DNA of 64,000 nucleotides. It comes from an uncultured Lachnospiraceae bacterium (GTDB lineage: Bacteria; Bacillota; Clostridia; Lachnospirales; Lachnospiraceae). The notes under the pieces are model-generated. The model made no database searches and had not been told where the DNA came from. It worked only from the letters and a program-made list of their open reading frames with translations. This document shows positions 25,547 through 35,096 of the stretch, in pieces; positions within the stretch are counted from its first letter, which is position 1, and each line of letters starts with the position of its first letter. The position numbers were made by a program, and so were the translations under genes. The stretch is from assembly GCA_947630485.1 (NCBI GenBank), contig CANRHU010000003.1, positions 33,611 to 97,610 of the forward strand, written 5' to 3'.

Positions 25547-28522
25547 ATGAAAAAATGGTTTGGAAAATGGCTGCCGGCTTTTCTGTTGGGTATTGTTGGC
25601 GCAGCTGTCATTTTGATAGGAATCGTCTATTTCAATTTTATTTCTCAGCGGATTTATGAGGACAGTACGGATCATCTTGAAGAGATTTACGGACAGGTGA
25701 ACCGTTCTTTCCGTTCGTTTATTGACCGGAACTGGGGGATTTTGAATGGCTGGGGGGACAGCTTTTCCCTGACATCGGATGAGGCGAACGTCAGAGTGGC
25801 GGATCTGATCCGGGAAGAACAGGGTTACTGGGGATTTTCGGAGTTCTATTTTCTCTCTGCGGACGAGAGCTGCAGGACGCTCGACGGCGTGGAAAGCAGC
25901 CTTAAGCTGGAAGGGTTCTGGGAAAGCCTTATGGTGCGGCGCGAACCTGTGATGGCGGGCGAGAGCATTCCGGATGGGCAGGAAGTGACGGTGTTTGCCG
26001 TCCCGGTGCAGCATGGCTCCTATGAAGGTTTCGGCTTCGACGCTATCGCGATCAGCTATACGAACGCGGATATGGCCAAATCGCTGAATGTGAACGCATT
26101 TTCCGGCAAGGCCAAGTGCTTTGTGATTCACGGGGACGGAACGGTTCTTCTCTCTACGCAGACGGGAGGAAATGTATTCAGCAATTATCTTGTCTATCTA
26201 AAGGCGGCTTCGGATCTCAACGAAGCCAAGCTGTCGCAGATCCAGAAGCAGTGGGAGAGCGGCGTTTCCGGCATTGTGCAGTGCAAAATCGGCGGCGATA
26301 CCTGCTGCGTTCTGTATCAGCCGGTCGGCTATGGGGATTATGTTCTTCTGAGCGTGGTGCCCTGGAATGTCGTCAGCGCCGGGTTCCTGGGGGTTCAGAA
26401 GATCACGATGAATGTTCTGATCGTGATTTTCCTCCTGATCGGCGCGGCGGCGCTGGCCTTCATTATCTGGCGCGGCCACAACCAGTCGCGGAAGAACCGG
26501 ATGGAGCTCCAGTACCGGGAGCTGATGTTTGACGTGCTGTCAAGCAGCGTGGACGATATTTTTATCATGCTCAACGGCGAGAACCAGAGCGTGGATTATA
26601 TCAGTCCCAACATCGAGCGCCTGCTCGGCATTTCGATGGAGGAGGCGAAGAAGAATATCCGGGTGATGGAGAAATGCGCCGTTAATTATGATGTCGTCAT
26701 TCCGAGAGGGGAGTTGGCGGCGATTCCGATCGGAGGCAACCGTTACTGGGAATGTGAGTACATGCACCAGACGACCGGCGAGCGCCGCTGGTATCGGATG
26801 ACGGTGTACCATATGAGTATCCAGAACGTTGCCAAATATATCATCGTGTTGTCTGACCGCACGCAGGAGCAGCAGATGAACCAGAAGCTGCAGGAGGCCC
26901 TGACGGCGGCCCGCAGCGCCAATGAGGCGAAGAGCAATTTTCTTTCCAATATGTCTCATGACATCCGCACCCCGATGAATGCCATCGTGGGCTTCTCGAT
27001 CCTTCTGGAGAAAGATGCGGGTCAGGAGGAGAAGGTGCGTGAGTACACGCACAAGATCATGGCCTCCAGTCATCATCTGCTGAGCCTGATCAACGACGTG
27101 CTGGATATGAGCAAGATCGAGAGCGGAAAGACGTCGCTGAATGTGGACTGTTTCAGCCTGCCTGAGCTTCTGGAGGAGCTGAACATCATTCTGATGCCCC
27201 AGGCGAAGGCCAAGAAGCAGAGCTTTGAGATTCATGTGCAGGGGATGCCGCCGGAGCAGCTGATCGGCGACAAACTGCGCCTGAATCAGATCCTGATTAA
27301 TCTTTTGTCCAACGCGATCAAATACACGCCGGACGGCGGCGCGATTGAATTTACCGTGTGCGAGCTGACCCAGACGGCGCAGCAGTACGCCAAGCTGCGT
27401 TTTATGGTGAAGGATAATGGAATCGGTATGAGCGAGGAGTTCCAGAAGCAGGTATTTTCGCCGTTCAGCCGTGAGATCAGCTCCGTCACCAACAAGATCC
27501 AGGGTACCGGCCTGGGGATGGCCATCACGAAGAATCTGGTCGATCTGATGGGCGGCATTATCCAGGTGGAGAGTACGCCCGGCAAGGGAAGCACCTTTAC
27601 GGTGGAGCTCTCCTTTGCCCTTCCGGAGCAGAAGGACGGGAAATCCTGGCTGACCCAGCAGGTGACCCGCGTGCTCGTGGCGGATGATGAGGAGGAGATC
27701 TGCCGGGATATCGAGGAACTGATGCGCGATACCGGCGTCTTCATACAAAGCGTCACAACCGGCGAGGCGGCCGTGGAGGCGGCCGTGGAAGCCCACAGGC
27801 GTGGAAAGGATTTCCATGTGATTCTGCTGGATTGGAAGATGCCCGGGGTGGACGGCGTCGAAGCGGCCCGCCGAATCCGCGCGAATGTGGGGACGGACGT
27901 GCCGATTCTGGTGCTGACCTCCTATGACTGGAGCGATATCGAGACGGAGGCCCGTCAGGCCGGCATCGATGCCTTTATGCCGAAGCCGTTCTTTGTGTCC
28001 ACGTTCTGGCAGACGCTCGAACCGCTGTTTGAGGATATGTCGGTCCGTAAGGAGGAGAAGGCCTCGGCGGAGACGGGAGCCGGCGTCCTGGAAGGGAAAC
28101 TTTTCCTGGTCGCGGAAGATAATGAGCTGAACGCCGAAATTCTGACAGAGATGCTGAATATCGAAGGGGCGAAGTGCGAGCTGGCGGAGAACGGCCAGGA
28201 AGCGGTGGAGATGTTTGAAAAGTCGGAACCCGGCTATTACGATATGATCCTGATGGATGTGCAGATGCCTGTGATGAACGGCTATGAGGCCACGCGGCGG
28301 ATCCGCGCAGGCAGTCATCCGGAGGCGAAGACGATTCCCATCGCGGCCATGACAGCCAATACCTTTGCCGAGGATGTGCGGGACGCCATGGCGGCCGGGA
28401 TGGACGGCCATCTGGCGAAGCCGATCGATATGGATGCTATGCGGGATCTGGTGGGCCGCCTTTTGAAACAGGCGTCGGATGCAGCGGGGCGCACGACGGG
28501 GAAGGGAGACGAGAGCGTATGA
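25547..28522 (+). CDS. hybrid sensor histidine kinase, two receiver domains
   Basis: N-terminal TM/extracytoplasmic sensor; PAS; SNMSHDIRTPMNAIVGFSILL; GTGLGMAITKNLVDLMGG; two receiver domains (LLDWKMPGVDG, LMDVQMPVMNG). Confidence 0.92.
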   Translation: MKKWFGKWLPAFLLGIVGAAVILIGIVYFNFISQRIYEDSTDHLEEIYGQVNRSFRSFIDRNWGILNGWGDSFSLTSDEANVRVADLIREEQGYWGFSEFYFLSADESCRTLDGVESSLKLEGFWESLMVRREPVMAGESIPDGQEVTVFAVPVQHGSYEGFGFDAIAISYTNADMAKSLNVNAFSGKAKCFVIHGDGTVLLSTQTGGNVFSNYLVYLKAASDLNEAKLSQIQKQWESGVSGIVQCKIGGDTCCVLYQPVGYGDYVLLSVVPWNVVSAGFLGVQKITMNVLIVIFLLIGAAALAFIIWRGHNQSRKNRMELQYRELMFDVLSSSVDDIFIMLNGENQSVDYISPNIERLLGISMEEAKKNIRVMEKCAVNYDVVIPRGELAAIPIGGNRYWECEYMHQTTGERRWYRMTVYHMSIQNVAKYIIVLSDRTQEQQMNQKLQEALTAARSANEAKSNFLSNMSHDIRTPMNAIVGFSILLEKDAGQEEKVREYTHKIMASSHHLLSLINDVLDMSKIESGKTSLNVDCFSLPELLEELNIILMPQAKAKKQSFEIHVQGMPPEQLIGDKLRLNQILINLLSNAIKYTPDGGAIEFTVCELTQTAQQYAKLRFMVKDNGIGMSEEFQKQVFSPFSREISSVTNKIQGTGLGMAITKNLVDLMGGIIQVESTPGKGSTFTVELSFALPEQKDGKSWLTQQVTRVLVADDEEEICRDIEELMRDTGVFIQSVTTGEAAVEAAVEAHRRGKDFHVILLDWKMPGVDGVEAARRIRANVGTDVPILVLTSYDWSDIETEARQAGIDAFMPKPFFVSTFWQTLEPLFEDMSVRKEEKASAETGAGVLEGKLFLVAEDNELNAEILTEMLNIEGAKCELAENGQEAVEMFEKSEPGYYDMILMDVQMPVMNGYEATRRIRAGSHPEAKTIPIAAMTANTFAEDVRDAMAAGMDGHLAKPIDMDAMRDLVGRLLKQASDAAGRTTGKGDESV

Positions 28523-29799
28523 AAAGACAGCATTTTTCCGCGTTGTGTCTGCTGACCGCGGCAGTTTTGCTGACCGCCTGCGGCGGTGGCGGTCAGGCCG
28601 GTCGGGAACAGGTGACGACTCTGTCGGTTCTGGGACGCAAGAGCGATATGGAAAAGAGCTATATGACGAAGCTGTTCCGGCATTATGAGACGAATACCGG
28701 AAATAAGCTGGATATCATAGCGATTGAGGACGCTGAGTTTGAGGCGGACGCCGCGAAACGTCTGGCTTCGGGAGACGTCCCGGATGTGTTCATGCATTTT
28801 CACAATGCGGATCTCAGCCGGTTTCATGTGGAGGACAATTTTTATTATCTGAATGATGAGAGCTGGGTCGGCGATCTGACCGACAGCGCCCGCGCCTACT
28901 GCGAGGACCGGGACGGGAACCTTTTGGGGCTGCCCTTCTGGGAGAGTTCCGTATCCGGCTGTTATTATAATAAGACGCTTCTTGACAGCCTGGGCTTAAA
29001 GCCCGCCGCGACACAGGCGGAGTTTGATATGCTGTGCCAGGCGCTGGCGGACATCGGATATACGCCGATCTGCTGGCCCGCGGACGGCTGTACCTGGATG
29101 TTCCAGTTCGGTCTGGATCCGATTTTTGCGGATCATCCGGAGCTTTTGGAAAGCCTGAACCGGAATGAAACCGTTTATGCGGAGATTCCCGAAGTGACGG
29201 ATATGGTGCAGTGGGTGAAGAACGCCGCGGAGAACGGCTGGTTCGGCGAGAATTATCTGCGGACCGGCTGGTCGGATATCAGCCCGGTTCTCGGCCGCGG
29301 CGACGCGGTTATGACCTTTATCTGGGATACCTGGTTTTATACGGATTTTGTCGGGGAAGGCAAGTATACCGTCGATGACTTCGCCGTGATGCCGGTTTTC
29401 ATGAACACGGCGGACGAGGGCACCTATGAGGGCGGCAACCTGAACATGATGATGGTCAATAAAAACGGAAAGCAGCTGGACGCGGCGCTGGATTTCCTGC
29501 GCTTTTGCGCCACGGCGGAGAATTACAACGTGGCCTTTGACGGAATCTCCACGGTGAGCTGCTTTAAGGGACAGACGACCAACATCCAGTCCGACATGGT
29601 TACGGATGCCAAGGCCTCCATTTCAGAGCATGAGCGGGTGTCCACCGCGGCCACCCGGATCATCGGATACAGTGCGGACGATGTGTCGGCGGCCTTCGAC
29701 AGTCTCCTGCGCGGAAAGACAGACGTCACCGGCTGCGTGGAAATGATGGATCAGTACCGGATCGAGGAAGCGAGAGAGCAGGGGATCGAGGGGTTCTGA
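28519..29799 (+). CDS. extracellular solute-binding lipoprotein (ABC sugar-type)
   Basis: Lipobox LLTACGGGG; SBP-like fold sequence; ATGA overlap with the upstream kinase. Confidence 0.85.
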   Translation: MKRQHFSALCLLTAAVLLTACGGGGQAGREQVTTLSVLGRKSDMEKSYMTKLFRHYETNTGNKLDIIAIEDAEFEADAAKRLASGDVPDVFMHFHNADLSRFHVEDNFYYLNDESWVGDLTDSARAYCEDRDGNLLGLPFWESSVSGCYYNKTLLDSLGLKPAATQAEFDMLCQALADIGYTPICWPADGCTWMFQFGLDPIFADHPELLESLNRNETVYAEIPEVTDMVQWVKNAAENGWFGENYLRTGWSDISPVLGRGDAVMTFIWDTWFYTDFVGEGKYTVDDFAVMPVFMNTADEGTYEGGNLNMMMVNKNGKQLDAALDFLRFCATAENYNVAFDGISTVSCFKGQTTNIQSDMVTDAKASISEHERVSTAATRIIGYSADDVSAAFDSLLRGKTDVTGCVEMMDQYRIEEAREQGIEGF

Positions 29800-31947
29800 T
29801 CAGACGATCCTAAGTTCCATCGAATCGCCGGCCGCAGTGATTAGGATGCGGTATACGCTTTTCGGCCAGGCTCTGGCCAGGCGGGGATCGGTGATGGGGA
29901 TCTCTTCCATTTGAATTTGTCCGGCGCCTTTGATGCCGCATACGGCAAGGGCGCCGATTTTGATTTCCATGTCCTGGCTGGGGCAGAGAGAAGGCCTTTC
30001 GCAGGTAAGCAGCGAGAGAACCACAGGCATCGGCTCCGTCAGACGCCAGGCGTCGCGGATCACAACCTGACGGTTCTTTTCCAGCGCCGCCGTGCGGATG
30101 TAGGAGCAAATCCGGCTGTCCGGGTAGGCGGGGGCGATGTCCATGGAGATCTCGGATTTCACCGCGGCCGCGGTCTTCCCCTGCGGTTCGTCCGGGACAG
30201 CTGTCAAAGGGACGGCCGAATGGGAGGCCGCAGAGGGAGCCTCCTGCAGAGACGCGTTTTGCCTGTATGTCACGCCGGCGGCCGCGTACTGCGGGCCCGC
30301 GGCCTGCATCACGCCGCCGATGGTGGGCAGGTTGTGCCAGGCGGACTGCATGGTCCAGATCTCGTAGCGCCGGTCAGAGAAGGTTTTCTGCGTGTAGGAT
30401 TCCACGCCCAGGTCTATGAACAGCGGCCTGCCGTCTTTGTAAAGAATGAAGCTGCCGGTGTCGTTATGGTTATGGCTGTCGTCGTTGTCGCCGGCCTTGA
30501 CGGCCAGACAGAAATGTCCGTCTCTGGCGATGAAGAGCCCGGTACTTGGATAGAAGATATCCTGGCCCGCGTCCGCGGCCGGAAGATCTGTATCTGCAAG
30601 ATGGCTTTCAGACGCAGCCGCTTCGGACACAGCCGCAGGCGGCAGGCTGATCGCGGGAGCCCGCGAGACGGCGAAAGCCATCATCTCCTGATGGCGGAAC
30701 GCGCTCTGCGCGCGGTAGAACAGATTATGCTCTTCCGAAGCCAGCTTTTCCCGGATATCGCTTTCGGCGTAGTCCTGCGCGGCGAACGCGGTCAGGGCCG
30801 GATTTCCGGTCCGTTTCCCGAAGAGATACTCCCGCACGCCGCGGCGGCCTGCCAGAGGAGAGCAGTCCGCAAAATTGATATAATAGGGGCCGGCTACGTG
30901 GACGTTCAGGATATACGCGGCCATATTGCGGATTTTGGGCTCCTGATACGCGCTGCCGAACAGGCCGCCGGTGATGTCGTTCAGCACCTCCAGCGACTCA
31001 AAGAGCGTCAGCGCCGCGTGGCTGAAATACTGGGCGCCCTCGTCGCAGCAGCCGTCCTCCTCGTAGTCCGCCAGAAAATAATCGAGACTTACGCACGCCT
31101 GACGGAAGACGCGGTCTTTCCAGTCGGGCGGAAGGGACGACGCGGGGGAGGTATTTTCTGTGGCAGTGTTGCCTTTCGGAGAGGCGATCTTCTCCTTCGT
31201 AAGTTCGGCTTCCTTTCTCGTAAGGTCAGCGTTCTCCCTTGACAGATCGGCTTCCTTTCTCGTAAGGTCAGCTTTTTCCCCCGTCAGATCGGCCTCCTTT
31301 CTCGTGAACGCCGCCAGCAGTATATTCTGCGTGCACCACGGCGTCCAGTTGTTCATCTGCCGCGTGCCGTCGCCCATCCACCAGAAATAGTCTGTCAGGT
31401 AGGGCGCGAAGATTCTTCTCCGCAGATTCTCATTGATCAAAGCTGGGATCGCGGGACTCACCTCCGCCAGCGCGTCCCGAAGAAGATATTCCGCCACGCC
31501 CAGAACCGCCGCGGTTTCGGCGGCGAACAGGTCAATGACGGGCCTTGTCACGTCCGGCAGCGGCATTTGGGAACCGTCCGCGGAATTGTGGGCCGGAAGC
31601 TGCCAGCCGCTTTCCTCGCAGATCAGAAAGATGCCGTTGACGATGTCATCGAGAAAGCGCCCTTTATATTCCACGCATTCCGCCAGAACAAGCGCGTCCA
31701 GCGCCGTCCGGCGCGCGAATTGCTTATCTTCGTAATGGACTCGGTTGCCGGTTCGGGTAAATTCCATGTAGTCTGTGGCCAGAATCTGCGGATAGGCATA
31801 GCCCAGATAGTTCTCGCCTTCGGCGACCAGCGCAGCCTTCAGATCGTCCGGCAGGGCGATCCATGCCGCCCGGTCGGCGGCTGTCGGAAGGCCGCGGTAG
31901 ACGGCGTTTGGTTTTACGGTTGTTTTTGAAGCGATCTCTGTAAACAT
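29800..31947 (-). CDS. heparinase II/III-family protein with coiled-coil repeat insertion
   Basis: NHNDTGSFILYKDGRPLFIDLGVESYTQKTFSDRRYEIWTMQSAWHNLPTIGGVMQAAG; FWWMGDGTRQMNNWTPWCTQNIL. Confidence 0.85.
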   Translation of the reverse strand: MFTEIASKTTVKPNAVYRGLPTAADRAAWIALPDDLKAALVAEGENYLGYAYPQILATDYMEFTRTGNRVHYEDKQFARRTALDALVLAECVEYKGRFLDDIVNGIFLICEESGWQLPAHNSADGSQMPLPDVTRPVIDLFAAETAAVLGVAEYLLRDALAEVSPAIPALINENLRRRIFAPYLTDYFWWMGDGTRQMNNWTPWCTQNILLAAFTRKEADLTGEKADLTRKEADLSRENADLTRKEAELTKEKIASPKGNTATENTSPASSLPPDWKDRVFRQACVSLDYFLADYEEDGCCDEGAQYFSHAALTLFESLEVLNDITGGLFGSAYQEPKIRNMAAYILNVHVAGPYYINFADCSPLAGRRGVREYLFGKRTGNPALTAFAAQDYAESDIREKLASEEHNLFYRAQSAFRHQEMMAFAVSRAPAISLPPAAVSEAAASESHLADTDLPAADAGQDIFYPSTGLFIARDGHFCLAVKAGDNDDSHNHNDTGSFILYKDGRPLFIDLGVESYTQKTFSDRRYEIWTMQSAWHNLPTIGGVMQAAGPQYAAAGVTYRQNASLQEAPSAASHSAVPLTAVPDEPQGKTAAAVKSEISMDIAPAYPDSRICSYIRTAALEKNRQVVIRDAWRLTEPMPVVLSLLTCERPSLCPSQDMEIKIGALAVCGIKGAGQIQMEEIPITDPRLARAWPKSVYRILITAAGDSMELRIV
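31184..31306 (-). repeat. 21-bp in-frame tandem repeats in heparinase gene
   Basis: Encodes LTRKEADLTGEKADLTRKEADLSRENADLTRKEAELTKEK. Confidence 0.85.
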
Positions 31948-32178
31948 AAAACGGATTCTCCATTTCCCTGTATTGGTTGTGCGGCATTATTTTTATCGCG
32001 GTGTTTGTCTCTATCCTTCGCGTTTTGTTCCGGACAGTCCATATCCAAAGTATGATATGCCTTTTTGCAAAAGTCAAGCGTTCCTTTTGAGAAAACTATT
32101 TTGTATATAATTCACAAAACAGTTTGTAAAAAATTCGGCTTGCGGAGAGAGGCGGAATTTGCTAGGATATTATTGAAA

Positions 32179-32194
32179 TTGAAAACGTTTTCAA
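32179..32194 (+). promoter_or_regulatory. LacI-family operator
   Basis: TTGAAAACGTTTTCAA perfect palindrome upstream of lacI-like gene; a weaker site GAAAGCGTTTTC lies at 32252-32263. Confidence 0.7.
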
Positions 32195-32288
32195 AAAATG
32201 AAAATACAGAAACTGAAAGCCAGTTCGCGAGGGACGGCAGGACGGGAATGAGAAAGCGTTTTCATACATTGCAGATAGGAGAGACAGA

Positions 32289-33314
32289 ATGGCGGTATCG
32301 ATTCATGATGTGGCGAGAAGGGCGGGAGTGTCCATCTCTACGGTATCCAGGATCCTGAATAACAGTGCCAATGTCAACGAGAAGAAGGCAGAAGCGGTAC
32401 GGGAAGCGATGGAGTACTATCATTATGAGCCGAACCAGTTTGGCCGCGGTCTTGTGAAGCAGAAGTCGAACATGATCGGCGTGTATTTCCCTTCTCAGTA
32501 TGAGTCGATTTTTGAGTTAACCTATAACCTGGAACTTTTGAAGGGGATAGAGAGGGTACTGCCCTATCAGGATTACAGCATGGTCCTGATCAATGAGACC
32601 ACGGAATATGAGCATCGGCGGCAGGCCCAGCCCCGATATCTGGAATTCATCCAGCAGAAGAAGATCGACGGCCTGATCTTAAGCGCTGCCGGTGACACGT
32701 TTACGCGGGGGGACGTTTTTTCCAAACTTCTGGAGGAGGGTTATCCGATGGTTTATATCGGAAAGCGTTTCCATCAGAACGGTATGAACGTCTACGCGCA
32801 GTTTGAGCAGTACCATCTGCAGATGCTTCGCGAGCTTCACGCAAGAGGCCACAGGAAGGTGCTGATGATCGAGGGAGGATACCATAAGATCTATATGGAT
32901 CATATCGCCTCCGTGATCGGAACGGAGCTGCCGGATCTGGAAGTGCGGTTTCTGCTGCTGGAGAATAACCATTTTCGCAGACATCTTCTGAAGGCGGTCG
33001 AGCATTATGTGGGAGAGGACGGCTGCACGGCGCTCTGTTCCCCGACGATTGAGACGACGAGGATTCTGCTGGGGATATGCGCCCAGTTATCGTATCGGAT
33101 TCCGGAGAGAGTGTCCGTTGTCTCCGTAGAACACCGCCAGGGGGACGGCGCCCTGGAATATCCGGCTGTTTCCGCATTTTACGTGCCTGTGATCGATATG
33201 GGGAGCGGCGCGGCGGACATGCTTCTTCGTACTATCCGGGGTGAGAAAGTGGAAGACGATTCTGTGGAGTATGAGACGAAGCTGATCGAAAGAGATTCGG
33301 TGAGAAACCTGTAG
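32289..33314 (+). CDS. LacI-family transcriptional regulator
   Basis: MAVSIHDVARRAGVSISTVSRILNNSANVNEKKAEAVREAMEYYHYEPN. Confidence 0.93.
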   Translation: MAVSIHDVARRAGVSISTVSRILNNSANVNEKKAEAVREAMEYYHYEPNQFGRGLVKQKSNMIGVYFPSQYESIFELTYNLELLKGIERVLPYQDYSMVLINETTEYEHRRQAQPRYLEFIQQKKIDGLILSAAGDTFTRGDVFSKLLEEGYPMVYIGKRFHQNGMNVYAQFEQYHLQMLRELHARGHRKVLMIEGGYHKIYMDHIASVIGTELPDLEVRFLLLENNHFRRHLLKAVEHYVGEDGCTALCSPTIETTRILLGICAQLSYRIPERVSVVSVEHRQGDGALEYPAVSAFYVPVIDMGSGAADMLLRTIRGEKVEDDSVEYETKLIERDSVRNL

Positions 33315-33370
33315 ACCGTGGATGGAAATTTGTTTTCCTGGTTCGAAAAGAATTTTTCTTTTCGGATTTT

Positions 33371-33398
33371 TTGAAAACGTTTTCGAAAACGTTTTCAA
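33371..33398 (+). promoter_or_regulatory. double LacI-family operator upstream of sulfatase
   Basis: TTGAAAACGTTTTCGAAAACGTTTTCAA: two overlapping palindromes. Confidence 0.75.
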
Positions 33399-33548
33399 AT
33401 AGGACCGGACGCATTCTTTAAAAGAAAAGACCGGTGGGAAAAAGACAGCTCGGGAATGGCATGAGGCAAAGAAAACGGCGCTGGATTGCGCGTGATATGC
33501 TGCGGGCGGTAAGCCGGCAGCGGAAGAGAGGAAAGGAGGAACATATCT

Positions 33549-35045
33549 ATGAAGGCAGTCATGGTAATGTATGATTCCCTGAACCGGGAAATGCTGCAGT
33601 CTTACGGATGTGATTGGACCCTGACGCCCAATTTTCTGCGTCTGGCAGAAAAAAGCGTCCAGTTTGATCAGTGCTACGTGGGCAGTATGCCATGTATGCC
33701 GGCGCGTCGGGAACTGCACACGGGAAGGCTGAATCTGTTTCACCGCAGCTGGGGACCGATGGAGCCCTTCGATGATTCGATGCCGGAGATTCTTAAGAAG
33801 GCGGGAATCTACACCCATCTGGTCAGCGACCATCAGCATTATTGGGAGGACGGCGGGTGCACCTACCACAACCGCTATTCTTCCTGGGAGATTTCCAGAG
33901 GCCAGGAGGGAGATCTCTGGAAAGCGGATCTGTCGTATAAGTTCGACAAAAAGACGGTTTTCCGCAACAAGGAGGTTATGCTGTCCTATCCGCCCTATGC
34001 GCGCATGATGGCGCAGGATCAGATTAACCGCCGGAATATGGATACGGAGGAGAAGACTTCCCAGGCGGTCACATTCCGGGAAGGACTGGAATTTCTGGAG
34101 AGAAATCACGGCGAAGACAACTGGTTTCTGCAGATTGAGACCTTTGATCCCCATGAACCGTTCTATTCTCTGAAGGAGGATAAGGCGCTGTATCCCCACA
34201 TTTTCCTGGGCGACGCGGCAGCGGAGGCGGACTGGCCGCCCTACGCGCCGGTGCGGGAGGATGCGAACACCATCGACCATGTCCGCTATGAGTACGCGGC
34301 GCTTCTTACCAAATGCGACCGTTATCTGGGCAAGGTCCTGGACGCCATGGATAAGTACAATCTGTGGGAGGACACGATGCTGATCGTCAACACGGATCAC
34401 GGCTTCCTTCTGGGCGAACACGGCTGGTGGGGCAAGACCAGTATGCCGATCTACAATGAGATTGGACATATCCCGCTGTATATCTACGATCCCAGACGGA
34501 AGAATCTGGCCGGCGCGCGCCGGAAGAGCCTGGTGCAGACCATTGATCTGGCACCGACGATTCTGTCCTACTTCGGAGTGGAAATTCCGAAGGACATGAT
34601 GGGACAGCCGCTTTTCGGCGTGATGGATCGCGATGAACCGATCCGGGATTACGCGGTATTCGGATACCACGGCAGCCAGCTGGATGTGACGGACGGAAGG
34701 TATGTATACATGCACGCCGCCGCGGATCCGGAGGCGCCCGTTTATGAGTACACGCTGATGCCCACCCACATGCGGGCCATGTTCTCACCGCAGGAGCTGC
34801 AGGATGTGGAGCTGGCGGGACCGTTTTCCTTCACGAAAGGCTGCAGGGTCCTAAAGATCGCCGCTGTGAACCGGATGGAAGATACCACCTCCTTCGGGAC
34901 GATGCTTTTTGATCTGGAAAAGGATCCGCATCAGGAGCATCCGATCGAGGACGCGGCCGTAGCGGAACGGATGAAAGGGTATCTGCGGGAGGCGATGGAA
35001 CGCAACGAGGCGCCTGCCGAGCTGTACGCGCGGTTAGGCCTGTAA
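33549..35045 (+). CDS. type I sulfatase (formylglycine, Cys-type)
   Basis: CMPARRELHTGR (C-x-P-x-R motif); NTDHGFLLGEHGWWGK. Confidence 0.92.
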   Translation: MKAVMVMYDSLNREMLQSYGCDWTLTPNFLRLAEKSVQFDQCYVGSMPCMPARRELHTGRLNLFHRSWGPMEPFDDSMPEILKKAGIYTHLVSDHQHYWEDGGCTYHNRYSSWEISRGQEGDLWKADLSYKFDKKTVFRNKEVMLSYPPYARMMAQDQINRRNMDTEEKTSQAVTFREGLEFLERNHGEDNWFLQIETFDPHEPFYSLKEDKALYPHIFLGDAAAEADWPPYAPVREDANTIDHVRYEYAALLTKCDRYLGKVLDAMDKYNLWEDTMLIVNTDHGFLLGEHGWWGKTSMPIYNEIGHIPLYIYDPRRKNLAGARRKSLVQTIDLAPTILSYFGVEIPKDMMGQPLFGVMDRDEPIRDYAVFGYHGSQLDVTDGRYVYMHAAADPEAPVYEYTLMPTHMRAMFSPQELQDVELAGPFSFTKGCRVLKIAAVNRMEDTTSFGTMLFDLEKDPHQEHPIEDAAVAERMKGYLREAMERNEAPAELYARLGL

Positions 35046-35096
35046 AAGAGACGGCAAAAGTGAAGCATTTTCATTCAAAATATAAGGAGAAAAAAG

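Noticed and set aside
26540-28411. 623-aa minus ORF
   Set aside because: Antisense of the hybrid histidine kinase; His/Arg/Leu-rich shadow translation.
29911-31242. 443-aa plus ORF
   Set aside because: Antisense of the heparinase-family gene, which has recognisable motifs on the minus strand.
33087-34769. 560-aa minus ORF
   Set aside because: Antisense of the sulfatase gene and the lacI 3' end.
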